This document shows, piece by piece, positions 1 to 10,834 of a DNA stretch of 64,000 nt. The notes below the pieces were generated by a model. It had not been told where the DNA came from. It made no database searches and saw only the letters and a list, made by a program, of their open reading frames with translations. Numbering within the stretch: position 1 is the first letter of the stretch; every line of letters starts with the position of its first letter. Origin of the DNA: Rothia nasimurium (GTDB lineage: Bacteria; Actinomycetota; Actinomycetes; Actinomycetales; Micrococcaceae); assembly GCF_928391935.1 (NCBI RefSeq), contig NZ_CAKMTD010000001.1, positions 1 to 64,000 of the forward strand. Direction: 5' to 3'. The translations under genes and the position numbers were made by a program.

Positions 1-137
1 GCCGTCCTGTGCCGTCCTGTGCCGTCCTGTGCCGTCCTGTGCCGTCCTGTGCCGTCCTGTGCCGTCCTGTGCCGTCCTGTGCCGTCCTGTGCCGTCCTGT
101 GCCGTCCTGTGCCGTCCTGTGCCGTCCTGTGCCGTCC
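1..137. repeat. Tandem array of a 10-bp unit (GCCGTCCTGT)
   Basis: Thirteen perfect copies of the decamer GCCGTCCTGT followed by a partial copy (GCCGTCC) run from the first base of the window, so the array may extend beyond it. The copies are identical. Because 10 is not a multiple of 3 and the unit makes no stop codon, all three forward frames are open and give the same 10-residue peptide cycle, which explains the spurious ORFs there. The array lies beyond the terminator of the cytochrome oxidase operon, next to a C-rich stretch (about 149-163). No function is evident; it is a simple-sequence locus of the kind that changes copy number by slippage. Confidence 0.95.
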
Positions 138-230
138 AGCGCTTCTCTCCCCCACCCCCCCCACAACCAGTCGAGGACGGCAGCCTGCCTCCTCGCTACC
201 GCAGCTATCCACTCCCAAAAGTCAGTAATA

Positions 231-272
231 CAAAAAACTCCGGGCCACTGCTTCTTCAGCAATGGCCCGGAG
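231..272 (-). terminator. Intrinsic terminator of the ctaCDF operon
   Basis: A 14-bp stem (259-272 with 238-251, one G-U pair) with a 7-base loop lies about 30 bases after the ctaF stop. On the minus strand it is followed directly by six T residues (231-237), a textbook Rho-independent terminator. It separates the oxidase operon from the decamer array. Confidence 0.9.
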
Positions 273-304
273 CCTTATGTCACCCTTGGGTGATTCACTA
301 GGTT

Positions 305-706
305 TTAGTGGGCGTGATCCCCACGGTTGTATTCGTATACCCAACCCAGCACTGCTGCTGCAGCGAAGGGGATAGCAACCAGAACGATCCACCAGTCAAT
401 GGCAAGACCGACAACAACGATGGTGCATGCAACACCGATGAAGAGGGGCCACCAGGACCAGGGTGAGTAGAAACCGTAGTCGCCTGCTGCATCTGCGATT
501 TCACCCTCAAGGTTTTCATAGGGCATATCGGGGTGCTTCTTATCTGTGAACTTCAAGAAGTAGTACAGGAAGAGGCACATAACTGCGGTAGCCAGGATTG
601 CGGGGAAACCAGCCCACTCTTCAAAGTGAGTCATCAGGCCGTAAACAATCCCAACGGGAATCAGGAAGACTCCGATCAGGCCGAAGATGTTAGCAAGTAG
701 TTTCAT
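305..706 (-). CDS. ctaF: Cytochrome c oxidase subunit IV (CtaF type)
   Basis: A 133-residue membrane protein, the small fourth subunit of the actinobacterial aa3-type cytochrome c oxidase, which stabilises the complex with the bc1 complex. Four hydrophobic segments are visible (about residues 3-25, 35-52, 84-102 and 104-121) with a conserved-looking soluble loop (PDMPYENLEGEIADAAGDYG) between them. The reading frame extends further upstream, but ATG 706 is preceded by a strong AAGGAGG and sits two bases after the ctaD stop, so it is chosen as start. It is the last gene of ctaC-ctaD-ctaF; subunit III (ctaE) is not here, as is usual in Actinobacteria, where it sits with qcrCAB. Confidence 0.9.
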   Translation of the reverse strand: MKLLANIFGLIGVFLIPVGIVYGLMTHFEEWAGFPAILATAVMCLFLYYFLKFTDKKHPDMPYENLEGEIADAAGDYGFYSPWSWWPLFIGVACTIVVVGLAIDWWIVLVAIPFAAAAVLGWVYEYNRGDHAH

Positions 707-708
707 GC

Positions 709-2418
709 TTAGGCCTCCTTGCGGTTTGCTGCCTGACGAGCTGCCACAGCGATATCCAGGTTGGTGGACAGTTCGGGGTGGTGCAGGTCCAGGGCAGGAC
801 GCTCTGAACGGATACGGGGCAGGGCAGTGAAGTTGTGACGCGGGGGCGGGCAGGAGGTAGCCCATTCGAGGGAGCCACCGAAGCCCCAGGGGTCATCAAC
901 CTCAACGGTCTTGCCGTGGCGGGCAGTGATCCACAGGTTCCAGAACCAGGGAATCATGGAAACTGCCAACAGCATTGAGCCGAAGGTTGAGAGCTGATTC
1001 ATCCAGGTGAAGCCATCCTCTGCCATGTAGTCAGCGTAGCGACGGGGCATACCATCGACACCGAGCCAGTGCTGGACCAGGAAGGTCATGTGGAAGCCGA
1101 TGAAGAGAATCCAGAAGTGGATCTTGCCCAGACGCTCGTTCAGCATCTTGCCGGTGAACTTGGGCCACCAGAAGTAGAGAGCTGCGAACATACCGAAGAC
1201 CAGAGTACCGAAAATGACGTAGTGGAAGTGGGCCACAACGAAGTAGGAATCTGACAGGTGGAAGTCCAGCGGCGGGGTTGCCAGGATAATACCGGTGATA
1301 CCACCGAAGAGGAAGGTAATCAGGAAGCCGAATACCCACAGCATGGGGGTTTCAAAGGTGATGGAACCCTGCCACATGGTGCCGATCCAGTTGAAGAACT
1401 TCACACCGGTCGGGATACCAATCAGCATGGTCATGAAGGAGAAGAAGGGAAGCATGACCGCGCCGGTGACGTACATGTGGTGGGCCCACACGGTAACTGA
1501 CAGAGCCGCAATCGAAATCGTTGCAAAAATCAGACCCTTGTAACCGAAGATGGGCTTACGGGAGAAAACGGGAATGATTTCAGAAACGATACCGAAGAAG
1601 GGCAGAGCCAGAACGTAAACCTCGGGGTGGCCGAAGAACCAGAAGAGGTGCTGCCAGAGGATGGCGCCACCGTTTTCAGGGTCAAAGATGTGGCCACCCA
1701 GGCGGCGGTCCATACCCAGAGCGAAGAGAGCTGATGCCAGCGGGGGGAAGATCATGATGATCAAGATCGCGGTGATCAGGGTGGTCCAGGTGAAGACGGA
1801 CATACGCCACATGGTCATACCGGGGGCACGCATGCAGAGGATGGTGGTCAGGAAGTTGACGCCACCCATGATGGTGCCGAAGCCCTGAAGGGCAAGACCG
1901 AAGATCCAGAGATCGCCACCAACGCTGGGGCTGTAGGTGGTGCTATTCAGCGGTGCATAAGCGAACCAGCCGAAGGAAGCAGCACCCTGGGGGGTGATGA
2001 AGCCTGCGATTGCAACCAGGGATCCGAAAAGGAAGAACCAGAATGCAAGGGAGTTCAGGCGGGGGAAGGCAACGTCGGGGGCACCGATCTGGAGGGGTAC
2101 GAGGACGTTAGCGAAACCGGTAAACAGAGGAGTACCGAACATCAGCAGCATCAAGGTGCCGTGCATGGTAAACAGCTGGTTGAACTGTTCCTTGGTTTCG
2201 AGGAACTGCATACCGGGGCTAAAGAGCTCGAGGCGCATAAGCAGAGCCATGACACCGGCGAAGCAGAAGAAAATAAACGCTGCAATCAGGTACATGTACC
2301 CGATTGTCTTGTGGTCGGTGGAGGTCAGCCAATTGACGATGATACGTCCCTTGGACTTAGGAACCACCCGCGGAACAACAGAATTGGTTGTTTCCGCTGT
2401 GTACTCAAGAGTAGTCAC
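709..2418 (-). CDS. ctaD: Cytochrome c oxidase subunit I (aa3 type)
   Basis: Catalytic subunit of the haem-copper oxidase that reduces oxygen to water and pumps protons across the cytoplasmic membrane. The 569 residues have about twelve membrane helices. The metal ligands are all present: His86 in TMHGT (haem a), His264 and Tyr268 of GHPEVY (CuB and the His-Tyr crosslink), His313/His314 (CuB), and His397/His399 in AHFHY (haem a3 and haem a). The length is normal for the actinobacterial family. It lies 10 bases after ctaC and 2 bases before ctaF, so the three are co-transcribed. Confidence 0.97.
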   Translation of the reverse strand: MTTLEYTAETTNSVVPRVVPKSKGRIIVNWLTSTDHKTIGYMYLIAAFIFFCFAGVMALLMRLELFSPGMQFLETKEQFNQLFTMHGTLMLLMFGTPLFTGFANVLVPLQIGAPDVAFPRLNSLAFWFFLFGSLVAIAGFITPQGAASFGWFAYAPLNSTTYSPSVGGDLWIFGLALQGFGTIMGGVNFLTTILCMRAPGMTMWRMSVFTWTTLITAILIIMIFPPLASALFALGMDRRLGGHIFDPENGGAILWQHLFWFFGHPEVYVLALPFFGIVSEIIPVFSRKPIFGYKGLIFATISIAALSVTVWAHHMYVTGAVMLPFFSFMTMLIGIPTGVKFFNWIGTMWQGSITFETPMLWVFGFLITFLFGGITGIILATPPLDFHLSDSYFVVAHFHYVIFGTLVFGMFAALYFWWPKFTGKMLNERLGKIHFWILFIGFHMTFLVQHWLGVDGMPRRYADYMAEDGFTWMNQLSTFGSMLLAVSMIPWFWNLWITARHGKTVEVDDPWGFGGSLEWATSCPPPRHNFTALPRIRSERPALDLHHPELSTNLDIAVAARQAANRKEA

Positions 2419-2428
2419 GGTCTACCTC

Positions 2429-3337
2429 TTACTGGTTGGTGTTCATGTTGGGGTTACGGTTGTACTCATCACCCAGGCGACCTTCCTGGCCTGCGTCGCG
2501 CAGTGACTGGATGTAAGCGTCATAGTCCTCCTGGCTGACAACTTCAACGTTGAACAGCATTTCGGAGTGGTACTCACCGCAAAGTTCAGCACACTTGCCG
2601 GCGTACATGCCGGGCTCAGAGCCGGTAGTGAAGTGCATGGTGTTGGTCATACCGGGAACGGTATCCCGCTTCTCAAGGAAGGCAGGGACCCAGAAGGAGT
2701 GGATGACGTCACGAGACTTCAGTTCCAGGGTGACAGTGGAGTCGGTGGGGAGGTAGAGGGTGGGAAGAGTCTCTTCGACGCCCTCGCGGCCTTCCTTATC
2801 GAGACGAGCCTGGACACCAGCGAAGTAGACGTTTTCGTCCAGGTAGTTGAAGTCCCAGGCCCACTGCTTGCCGTATACCTCGATGGTTACATCTGACTGG
2901 CCGTTCTCACCCTTAGGTGCAGTGATCTCTCGTTCTGCACGGTCTGAGAAGGTAAAGAAGCTGACAATCAGGATGATGGGGATTGCAGTGTAAAAAATTT
3001 CAAGGGGCAGGTGGTAATTGACCTGGCGGGGGTAGCCGGTTTCGTACTTGCGGCGACGGTAGGCGATGATGCACCACAGCATAAGACCCCAGGTGACCAG
3101 ACCAACTGCCAATGCAGCGATCCAGGTACCAATCCAGAGGTCCATGATTGTATTTGCGTTATCGGTTACACCACGCTTTGTGGGCAGCCAGCCCACCGAT
3201 GCCTGTTCTGAACAACCGGTCAATAGCAACGCAGAGACTGCGGTGACAGAGGCTGCTGCCTTGCCCTTTAGTCCCATGCTGCTGGTTCGATGCTGCGAAC
3301 TCACAGACGGCCCTTCCTGTAGCGATGTGCGTGTCAC
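2429..3337 (-). CDS. ctaC: Cytochrome c oxidase subunit II (CuA protein)
   Basis: Electron-accepting subunit of the aa3 oxidase, 302 residues from GTG 3337. A lipoprotein signal is visible (LLLTGC, Cys42), then two membrane helices (about 67-92 and 112-130) and an external cupredoxin domain. The CuA ligands His213, Cys249, Cys253, His257 and Met260 are present in IHSFW and KCAELCGEYHSEM. An internal ATG at 3277 (MGLKGK) would give a shorter signal peptide and is also possible; neither start has a strong ribosome binding site. First gene of ctaCDF. Confidence 0.95.
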   Translation of the reverse strand: MTRTSLQEGPSVSSQHRTSSMGLKGKAAASVTAVSALLLTGCSEQASVGWLPTKRGVTDNANTIMDLWIGTWIAALAVGLVTWGLMLWCIIAYRRRKYETGYPRQVNYHLPLEIFYTAIPIILIVSFFTFSDRAEREITAPKGENGQSDVTIEVYGKQWAWDFNYLDENVYFAGVQARLDKEGREGVEETLPTLYLPTDSTVTLELKSRDVIHSFWVPAFLEKRDTVPGMTNTMHFTTGSEPGMYAGKCAELCGEYHSEMLFNVEVVSQEDYDAYIQSLRDAGQEGRLGDEYNRNPNMNTNQ

Positions 3338-3356
3338 CTGGTGCCGTGTGTGGACA

Positions 3357-3384
3357 GCATTAACCCAGGTGTTAAATCTTTCAA
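3357..3384 (-). promoter_or_regulatory. Possible sigma-A-type promoter for ctaC
   Basis: On the minus strand TTGAAA (3379-3384) is separated by 16 bases from TAATGC (3357-3362), about 20 bases before the GTG start of ctaC. The -35 box is good and the -10 box is weak, so this is a suggestion only. Confidence 0.3.
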
Positions 3385-3477
3385 TACGAGCTTACCCTCA
3401 TTTGGGCTACTCCGCTGACAATCTGTCATCGAATTGACGTGTCATTACACAAGTATTTCATTTCTTCTTCCAAAACG

Positions 3478-3515
3478 AGAAGGGTGGGGTCAGCATGTGC
3501 TGATCCCACCCTTCT
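3478..3515 (-). terminator. Intrinsic terminator after erpA
   Basis: An 18-bp stem (3478-3495 with 3498-3515, one G-U pair) with a 2-base apex lies about 20 bases after the erpA stop; on the minus strand it is followed by CGTTTTGG. It isolates erpA from the downstream oxidase operon. Confidence 0.8.
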
Positions 3516-3533
3516 GGTGCTTGTTGATTGAGA

Positions 3534-3887
3534 TTAGTGGAAGGAGTCTCCACAAGCGCATGATCCCTGAGCATTGGGGTTGTCGATGGAGAAACCCTGC
3601 TTGGAGATGGTGTCCTCGAAGTCGATGGTAGAGCCATCAAGGTAGGGGACGCTCATGCGGTCTACGATTACCTCGACGCCGTCAAAGTCGCGGACGGCGT
3701 CCCCGTCCAGGACACGCTCGTCGAAGTAGAGCTGGTAAATCAGGCCTGAGCAGCCACCGGGCTGGACGGCGATGCGCAGGCGCAGATCGGTGCGGCCCTC
3801 TTGTTCCAGGAGGGTGCGAACCTTGTTTGCTGCTACATCGGTGAGTTGGACGCCGTGGGTGGGCAGCTCTTCGCGGGTTTCAGTCAT
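3534..3887 (-). CDS. erpA: Iron-sulfur cluster insertion protein, HesB/IscA family
   Basis: A small (117 residues) A-type carrier that hands Fe-S clusters to apo-proteins. The three cluster-binding cysteines of the family are visible: Cys46 in GGCSG and Cys110/Cys112 in the C-terminal GSCACGDSF. Length and layout are typical of ErpA in Actinobacteria, where the gene commonly sits beside the cytochrome oxidase genes. It appears to be monocistronic, with its own terminator and a gap of about 85 bases to the upstream dipeptidase gene. Confidence 0.9.
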   Translation of the reverse strand: MTETREELPTHGVQLTDVAANKVRTLLEQEGRTDLRLRIAVQPGGCSGLIYQLYFDERVLDGDAVRDFDGVEVIVDRMSVPYLDGSTIDFEDTISKQGFSIDNPNAQGSCACGDSFH

Positions 3888-3973
3888 GTCTTTTCCCTTT
3901 CAGGTTGAGTATTGACTCCATCTTACGCTTGTTCGGTAGTGTGGTGCGACTTGTTCACCGTCACCTTAAAGCC

Positions 3974-5365
3974 CTAGGCGGTGTGGGCGGCAGCTAGCAT
4001 GAGTGCCTCGGCGAGGATGGCTCGTTTGAAATCGGGGATGTAGAGGGACTCATTGGCGCTGTGGGCCCTGGTATCGGGATCCTCGATGCCAGTGATGAGG
4101 ATGTGGGCGTCCGGGTAGACCTCGGTGAGGTTGGCGATGAATGGAATAGAACCTCCCATGCCGGTGGTTACGGGCTCCACTCCCCAGGCTTCTTCTAGGG
4201 CGGCAAGGGCCAGTTGGGCTCCTGAGCCAGAGAGGTCAGCTTGGTAGGGTTGGCCTGAGTCTACTGCCGTATAGGTGACTTCTGCCCCCATGGTGTTGTG
4301 CTGGGCCAGATGTTGTGCCAGGGCCTCATGTGCCTTCGCTGGGTCCTGCCCAGGTGCTAGTCGGACGCTGATTCGCGCCTTGGAGCGGGCGGCAATGGTG
4401 TTGGAGGATTCTGCAACCGAGGTGATATCCATGCCAATGACTGAAATTGCAGGCTGGGCCCAGAGACGCGAGGAGATAGATCCGCTACCTGCCAGCTTCA
4501 TGCCGGGCAGGATTCCTGAATCAGCCCGGAAATCAGCTTCAGGGTATTCAACGTCAGGTGTAGGTGCAGATACCAATCCTTCAACTGTAACCGTACCTTC
4601 AGAGTTATGGAGGGTTGAGAGCAACCGGACGAGGACGGTGGGTGCGTCCATGAGGGGGCCACCGAACATACCTGAGTGGACGGAATGGCTACTGACCCTA
4701 ACCTCAATATCTCCACTGGCTACCCCACGCAGGCCTGCGGTGAGGGCAGGTACCCCTGCCTTCCAGTTAGCCGAGTCTGCAACCACAATGTAGTCGCCGG
4801 CCAGCTTGTCGCGGTAGGTATGGAGGAAGGACTCAAAGCTGGGGGAACCTGCTTCCTCCTCCCCCTCAATAAAGAGGGTGACACCAACCTTGAAGTCGTC
4901 CCCTAGAACCTCTTGGACGGCCGAAAAGGCAGCGAGGTGGGCCACGATACCGGCCTTGTCGTCGGCTGCCCCTCGTCCGAACAGGCGATCGCCCTTGAGG
5001 GTGGCTTGGAAGGGTTCAGTCTCCCACAGGGAGAGGTCACCAGCAGGCTGGACGTCGTGGTGGGCGTAGAGCAGGAAGGTGGGGTAGCCTTCTGCGGCTT
5101 TCTTCTGGGCAACAACAGCAGGCATTCCTCGTTTGCCGTCGCCGTATTCTGCCGTCAAAATCTCAGCAGTCTCAAACCCTGCCTCAAGGGCTAGGTTCCT
5201 GACCAACTCGGCGCTCCGGTCTACCTGGGTCAAGTCAAAGGATTCCCAAGCCACTGATGGAATAGCGACGAGGTCAGTTAGGGTTTTTAGGTTTGCCTCG
5301 AAGCGTTCATCGATAAATTGGGCGAGGCTATCTTTTGCGTCAAAATTAAAACGTGATGTGGTCAT
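3974..5365 (-). CDS. M20-family dipeptidase (metallopeptidase)
   Basis: A 463-residue cytoplasmic metallohydrolase of the M20 family, expected to cleave dipeptides. The two-zinc site is visible: the H-x-D motif in YAHHDVQPAGD (residues 100-110), the bridging Asp in GRGAADDKAG (130-139), the catalytic Glu region IEGEEEAGSP (166-175), and a late His in DPDTRAHSANE. A dimerisation lid domain occupies the middle. Start ATG 5365 is the first in frame. It is divergent from the DUF3043 gene, with which it shares a short promoter region. Confidence 0.9.
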   Translation of the reverse strand: MTTSRFNFDAKDSLAQFIDERFEANLKTLTDLVAIPSVAWESFDLTQVDRSAELVRNLALEAGFETAEILTAEYGDGKRGMPAVVAQKKAAEGYPTFLLYAHHDVQPAGDLSLWETEPFQATLKGDRLFGRGAADDKAGIVAHLAAFSAVQEVLGDDFKVGVTLFIEGEEEAGSPSFESFLHTYRDKLAGDYIVVADSANWKAGVPALTAGLRGVASGDIEVRVSSHSVHSGMFGGPLMDAPTVLVRLLSTLHNSEGTVTVEGLVSAPTPDVEYPEADFRADSGILPGMKLAGSGSISSRLWAQPAISVIGMDITSVAESSNTIAARSKARISVRLAPGQDPAKAHEALAQHLAQHNTMGAEVTYTAVDSGQPYQADLSGSGAQLALAALEEAWGVEPVTTGMGGSIPFIANLTEVYPDAHILITGIEDPDTRAHSANESLYIPDFKRAILAEALMLAAAHTA

Positions 5366-5424
5366 ACATCTCAGAATACGCCGTGACTTCTGTTCTATCC
5401 AGGTTCGCGGTTATCCTTAACACT

Positions 5425-6036
5425 GTGTTTGGACGAAATAAGAAATCAGTTGAGACTGAGGCGGCTTCAACTACCGTAGCTGCTGAATCAGTTGTAGAAA
5501 CCCAGAACCATAAGGGGCACGGCTACACCGCCCCCAAGGGGCGCCCCACCCCCTCACGCAAGGAGCGGGAGGCTGCCCGTCGCACTCCCCTAGTTCCTGC
5601 AGACCGTAAGGCTGCTAAGGAGGCCCAGCGGGAGGCTGATCGGGAGTTCCGGGCTAAGCAGCAGATGGCCCTGCAGACCGGCGACGAACGCTACCTCCCT
5701 GTCAACGACCGGGGCCCCCAGCGTCGTTACATCCGTGACTATGTTGACGCCCGCTTTAATGTCGGTGACTTTATGCTGATTATCCTGCTGGCCATCTTTA
5801 TTGTCGGCCTCTTTACCCGGGCTTTCCAGCAGTACACCGTCTTGGCTATGTGGGCCTTTATCCTGCTCTGGGTGATTGACTACTTCATCCTCTGGCGGGG
5901 CCTGAAGAAGAAGCTGACCGAGAAGTTCGGTTCTATTGAACCCCGTTCTGGTTTCTATGCCTTTAACCGGTCTATGATGATCCGTCGTTTCCGCCTGCCT
6001 AAGCCTCAGGTTAAGCGCGGCGAATACCCCCAGTAA
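5425..6036 (+). CDS. DUF3043-family membrane protein
   Basis: Actinobacteria-specific conserved protein of unknown function. From GTG 5425 it has 203 residues: a charged, low-complexity cytoplasmic N-terminus rich in Lys/Arg/Ala (1-85), a conserved block (LPVNDRGPQRRYIRDYVDAR, 91-110), then two membrane helices (about 116-130 and 138-157) and a basic tail. The frame is open back to 5353, which would overlap the divergent dipeptidase gene; GTG 5425 (VFGRNKK) matches the usual FGRKK-like start of the family, though no strong ribosome binding site is seen. Confidence 0.8.
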   Translation: MFGRNKKSVETEAASTTVAAESVVETQNHKGHGYTAPKGRPTPSRKEREAARRTPLVPADRKAAKEAQREADREFRAKQQMALQTGDERYLPVNDRGPQRRYIRDYVDARFNVGDFMLIILLAIFIVGLFTRAFQQYTVLAMWAFILLWVIDYFILWRGLKKKLTEKFGSIEPRSGFYAFNRSMMIRRFRLPKPQVKRGEYPQ

Positions 6037-6056
6037 GCTCCTTTTCCGCTTGTATC

Positions 6057-6088
6057 AGGGTGGGGCCAACAGAGGTTGGCCCCACCCT
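6057..6088. terminator. Bidirectional terminator between the DUF3043 gene and pyrD
   Basis: A perfect 14-bp stem (6057-6070 with 6075-6088) and 4-base loop lies between two convergent genes, 20 bases from one stop and 8 from the other. No long T-run follows on either strand. Confidence 0.75.
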
Positions 6089-6095
6089 CAATGTT

Positions 6096-7175
6096 TTAAC
6101 GGATCAGCTGCTTGAGCTTGCGGTTGATGTGGGCTGCCCAGAAGGGGCCCTCATAGATAAAGGCTGAGTAGCCCTGGACGAGGTCGGCCCCGGCTTCTAG
6201 ACGTTCGAGCACGTCTTCTGCCGTGGTTACCCCACCTACAGAAATCAGAGCAAGACGACCCTCGATGATGGAGGAGAGGAGACGGAGCACTTCAAGGGAG
6301 CGGTCCTTGAGGGGGGCGCCGGAGAGCCCCCCGGCTCCGATACTTTCTACCTTGTCCTGGGAGCTGGTGAGGCCCAGCCCCTGGCGGGCAATGGTGGTGT
6401 TAGTGGCAATAATTCCGTCCAGTCCGAGGTCGAGGGCCATATGTGCAAGGTCGCGGATGTCCTCGTCGGCCAGGTCAGGGGCGATTTTGACGACCAGGGG
6501 TACCCGCCTGTCGGTCACTACCCTATCGGCTTCTTCGCGGACGGCTGTGAGCAGCGGACGGAGTGTTTCAATGGCCTGGAGGTCGCGGAGGCCGGGGGTG
6601 TTGGGGGAACTGACGTTGACGACGAGGTAGTCGGCCTGGGGGGCTAGGACCCGGGTGGAAATAAGGTAATCTTCAACTGCATGTTCAAGGTCTACGACCT
6701 TGGTTTTGCCGATATTAACACCGATAATAGGCCGAATCTTACCCTTATATTCAGCTTCAAGGTCTGCCCGGGCTGCCGCTACACGCGGCCCCACCGCGGC
6801 CGCCCCGTCGTTGTTGAAGCCCATCCGGTTGATGATGGCCTTGTCGTCTACCAGGCGGAAGAGACGGGGCTGGGGGTTGCCCGGCTGGGCCTGGCCTGTG
6901 ACCGTCCCAATCTCAACATGCCCAAAACCGAGGTTGCCGAGGGCAGAAATGGCTGTGCCCCCCTTATCGAAACCGGCTGCAATCCCAAAGGGTGAGGGGA
7001 ACTCCAACCCCATGACCTGCCGGGCTAGAGAGGGGTCAGGGGCAAAGAACTTCTGCCCCAGCCGGGTGAACCCGCTCGCACGCATGGCCTTGACCCCCCA
7101 CATACCCAGGTGGTGGGCTTTTTCTGCGTCCATAGGTTTGAAAAAGAGATTGAAGAGGGTGGGATAGATTCTCAT
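6096..7175 (-). CDS. pyrD: Dihydroorotate dehydrogenase (quinone), class 2
   Basis: Fourth enzyme of de novo pyrimidine synthesis: oxidises dihydroorotate to orotate with a membrane quinone as acceptor. The product has 359 residues. The N-terminal membrane-associating extension typical of class 2 (YPTLFNLFFKPMDAEKAHH) is present, followed by the FMN barrel with INRMGFNNDG, VNVSSPNTPG (catalytic Ser loop) and ISVGGV. ATG 7175 is preferred over the in-frame GTG 7184 because GGAAAG lies 7 bases before it. It is separate from the main pyr operon (42658-51526) and follows uppS by about 40 bases. Confidence 0.93.
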   Translation of the reverse strand: MRIYPTLFNLFFKPMDAEKAHHLGMWGVKAMRASGFTRLGQKFFAPDPSLARQVMGLEFPSPFGIAAGFDKGGTAISALGNLGFGHVEIGTVTGQAQPGNPQPRLFRLVDDKAIINRMGFNNDGAAAVGPRVAAARADLEAEYKGKIRPIIGVNIGKTKVVDLEHAVEDYLISTRVLAPQADYLVVNVSSPNTPGLRDLQAIETLRPLLTAVREEADRVVTDRRVPLVVKIAPDLADEDIRDLAHMALDLGLDGIIATNTTIARQGLGLTSSQDKVESIGAGGLSGAPLKDRSLEVLRLLSSIIEGRLALISVGGVTTAEDVLERLEAGADLVQGYSAFIYEGPFWAAHINRKLKQLIR

Positions 7176-7214
7176 GGGTTGCACTTTCCGTGGGTTGATA
7201 GCGGGCAGGGAAAA

Positions 7215-7994
7215 CTAGGGTTGGGCTACCTTATCGACGGCTCCACCGTACCTGCGATCACGGCGAGCATACTGCTCCACGGCCTCCCACAGAACGGTGC
7301 GATCAACGTCCGGCCACAAGACGTTCATAAAGACCATCTCAGCGTAGGCGCTTTGCCAGAGCAGGAAATTTGAGAAACGCTGCTCCCCCGAGGTTCGCAA
7401 GAAGAGATCAACATCGGGGAGGTCAGGTTCGTCCAGGTATTTCTGGAATAGCTTTTCAGTCACCTGCTTGGGCTTCAACCTGCCGGCTGCGACGTCCTCG
7501 GCAATCAGGGCCGCAGCATCAGCGATTTCGGCCCGACCCCCGTAGTTCACGCACATGGTCAAGGTACACAGGGTATTGCCCCGGGTCTCTTCCTCGCACC
7601 GTTCCAGCAGGTTAATGACTGACTTCCACAGTTTGGGCCGGCGGCCAGCCCAGCGGATACGAACCCCCCAGCTCTTGAGAGTTTCCAGCTGGCGTTCTAG
7701 AACTTCAGACGAAAAACGCATGAGGAAGGCTACCTCATCAGGGCTGCGGCGCCAGTTTTCCGTCGAAAAAGCGTAGGCAGAGACGTAGGGAATACCCATC
7801 TCTATAGCCCCGGCGACGACGTCCAGGAGGGCGGCCTCCCCCGCCCGGTGCCCCTCGTTGCGAGGCAGGCCCCTCTCATTTGCCCAGCGGCCGTTACCGT
7901 CCATCACCACTGCAACATGCTGGGGGATGAACTTAGCAGGGATAGCAGGGGCGGTGACACCACTGGGGTGGGGGTAGGGTTTGACCGGTTTCAT
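7215..7994 (-). CDS. uppS: Isoprenyl transferase (cis-prenyl diphosphate synthase)
   Basis: Makes the long-chain polyprenyl diphosphate carrier used for cell-wall precursors by condensing isopentenyl diphosphate units. The 259 residues contain the family signature [11 protein letters not shown] (catalytic Asp32), [15 protein letters not shown], and the C-terminal [16 protein letters not shown]...E region. The ATG overlaps the recO stop by four bases (ATGA), so the two are translationally coupled. In Actinobacteria this position after recO is typical. Confidence 0.93.
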   Translation of the reverse strand: MKPVKPYPHPSGVTAPAIPAKFIPQHVAVVMDGNGRWANERGLPRNEGHRAGEAALLDVVAGAIEMGIPYVSAYAFSTENWRRSPDEVAFLMRFSSEVLERQLETLKSWGVRIRWAGRRPKLWKSVINLLERCEEETRGNTLCTLTMCVNYGGRAEIADAAALIAEDVAAGRLKPKQVTEKLFQKYLDEPDLPDVDLFLRTSGEQRFSNFLLWQSAYAEMVFMNVLWPDVDRTVLWEAVEQYARRDRRYGGAVDKVAQP

Positions 7995-8770
7995 ACGGTA
8001 AGGGGTTCCTTTTCAAGGGTCGTCAGGGTCTTGAGGCGGCGTTCTAGCTGCCACTGTACATAGTCAATAATAAGGTGGGTTACCCGGACAGTTTTGGCAG
8101 AGGAGGGTTGCTGATCTATGTCAGGCCACCTGCCAGCAGCAAGATCAGCCAGGTAGGGAATAAAGTCCGGCTCGCAGGGGCCCAGGCCCCCGAACCGTCC
8201 CGTCCTGGCACAGGGACCACACATTACCCCGACCTCGGGGCTGAAATACTGGAGATCTCTAGTTTCACCACAGGAGCCGCAGGCGGTGATGGCCATACTC
8301 CACCCCGCCAGGTGCATAGCCCTCAGTAGGTAGGAATCAAGGACGCGGTAGGGGTGGTGGGTGCCCCGGGCCAGGGAAGAGAGGGCCCCGGCCAGCAAGG
8401 AAAACTGTTCCCGGGTGCGCTCCTGCTCATGGTTAAGAATCTGCTCAGCGGTTTCAGCAAGCACAGCGGCAATGGTGTATCTGGTGTAATCCCCCAGTAT
8501 CGGTGCCAGATAGGCCCTCCGGGTGACCACCTGGTTGATGGTTGCAAGCTTCTGCCCCATTCTCGCAGAGACATCCACCAGCATAAAGGGCTCAAGCCTA
8601 GCCCCAATTTTTGAACTACTCTTTCGAACCCCCTTGGCCACAGCATGAACTATACCCAGGCTCGGCGTACACAGAATAATGATTCGATCGTGCTCCCCCA
8701 AATCCTGGGTTCTTAAGACAAGAGCGCTATCACGGAAGGACTTGTCCGTCGATAGCGCAGCAGGTGTCAT
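7991..8770 (-). CDS. recO: DNA repair protein RecO
   Basis: Mediator of the RecF recombination pathway that helps load RecA onto single-stranded DNA covered by SSB. The 259 residues have an N-terminal OB fold ([22 protein letters not shown]...) and a C-terminal helical part with a four-cysteine zinc site: CGSCG and VMCGPC, about 20 residues apart. First gene of the recO-uppS pair; it follows leuA after a hairpin. Confidence 0.92.
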   Translation of the reverse strand: MTPAALSTDKSFRDSALVLRTQDLGEHDRIIILCTPSLGIVHAVAKGVRKSSSKIGARLEPFMLVDVSARMGQKLATINQVVTRRAYLAPILGDYTRYTIAAVLAETAEQILNHEQERTREQFSLLAGALSSLARGTHHPYRVLDSYLLRAMHLAGWSMAITACGSCGETRDLQYFSPEVGVMCGPCARTGRFGGLGPCEPDFIPYLADLAAGRWPDIDQQPSSAKTVRVTHLIIDYVQWQLERRLKTLTTLEKEPLTV

Positions 8771-8809
8771 AAGATATCGTGCCCTTGGGTCTTGAGTAAC
8801 TCGTGTGGG

Positions 8810-8849
8810 TAAGCCCCGCAGGCTCCCAGTACGGGGCCTGCGAGGCTTA
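8810..8849 (-). terminator. Hairpin terminator after leuA
   Basis: A 14-bp stem (8810-8823 with 8836-8849, one G-U pair) lies 8 bases after the leuA stop. It has no T-run behind it, as for many hairpins in this window. Confidence 0.7.
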
Positions 8850-8856
8850 TCAGGTG

Positions 8857-10721
<1,865 letters not shown>

Positions 10722-10796
10722 ATCTTCAAAGTATCACGCTTACCCCGGCTCAGTGGTAAGAAAGCACGATAAGTCCATCATCTGAATGTATAGAGT

Positions 10797-10829
10797 GGCT
10801 GGGGTCACCGAAATGAGGTGACCCCAGCC
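10797..10829 (-). terminator. Hairpin terminator after the LCP-family gene
   Basis: A perfect 13-bp stem (10797-10809 with 10817-10829) with a 7-base loop begins 5 bases after the stop codon of the gene at 10835. No T-run follows. Confidence 0.75.
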
Positions 10830-10834
10830 TTGGT

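Noticed and set aside
1-137. CRISPR array
   Set aside because: The units are contiguous 10-mers without spacers and there are no cas genes.
9-301. Three overlapping ORFs over the decamer repeat
   Set aside because: They exist only because the 10-bp unit has no stop in any frame; their peptide is the repeat itself and no start signal is seen.
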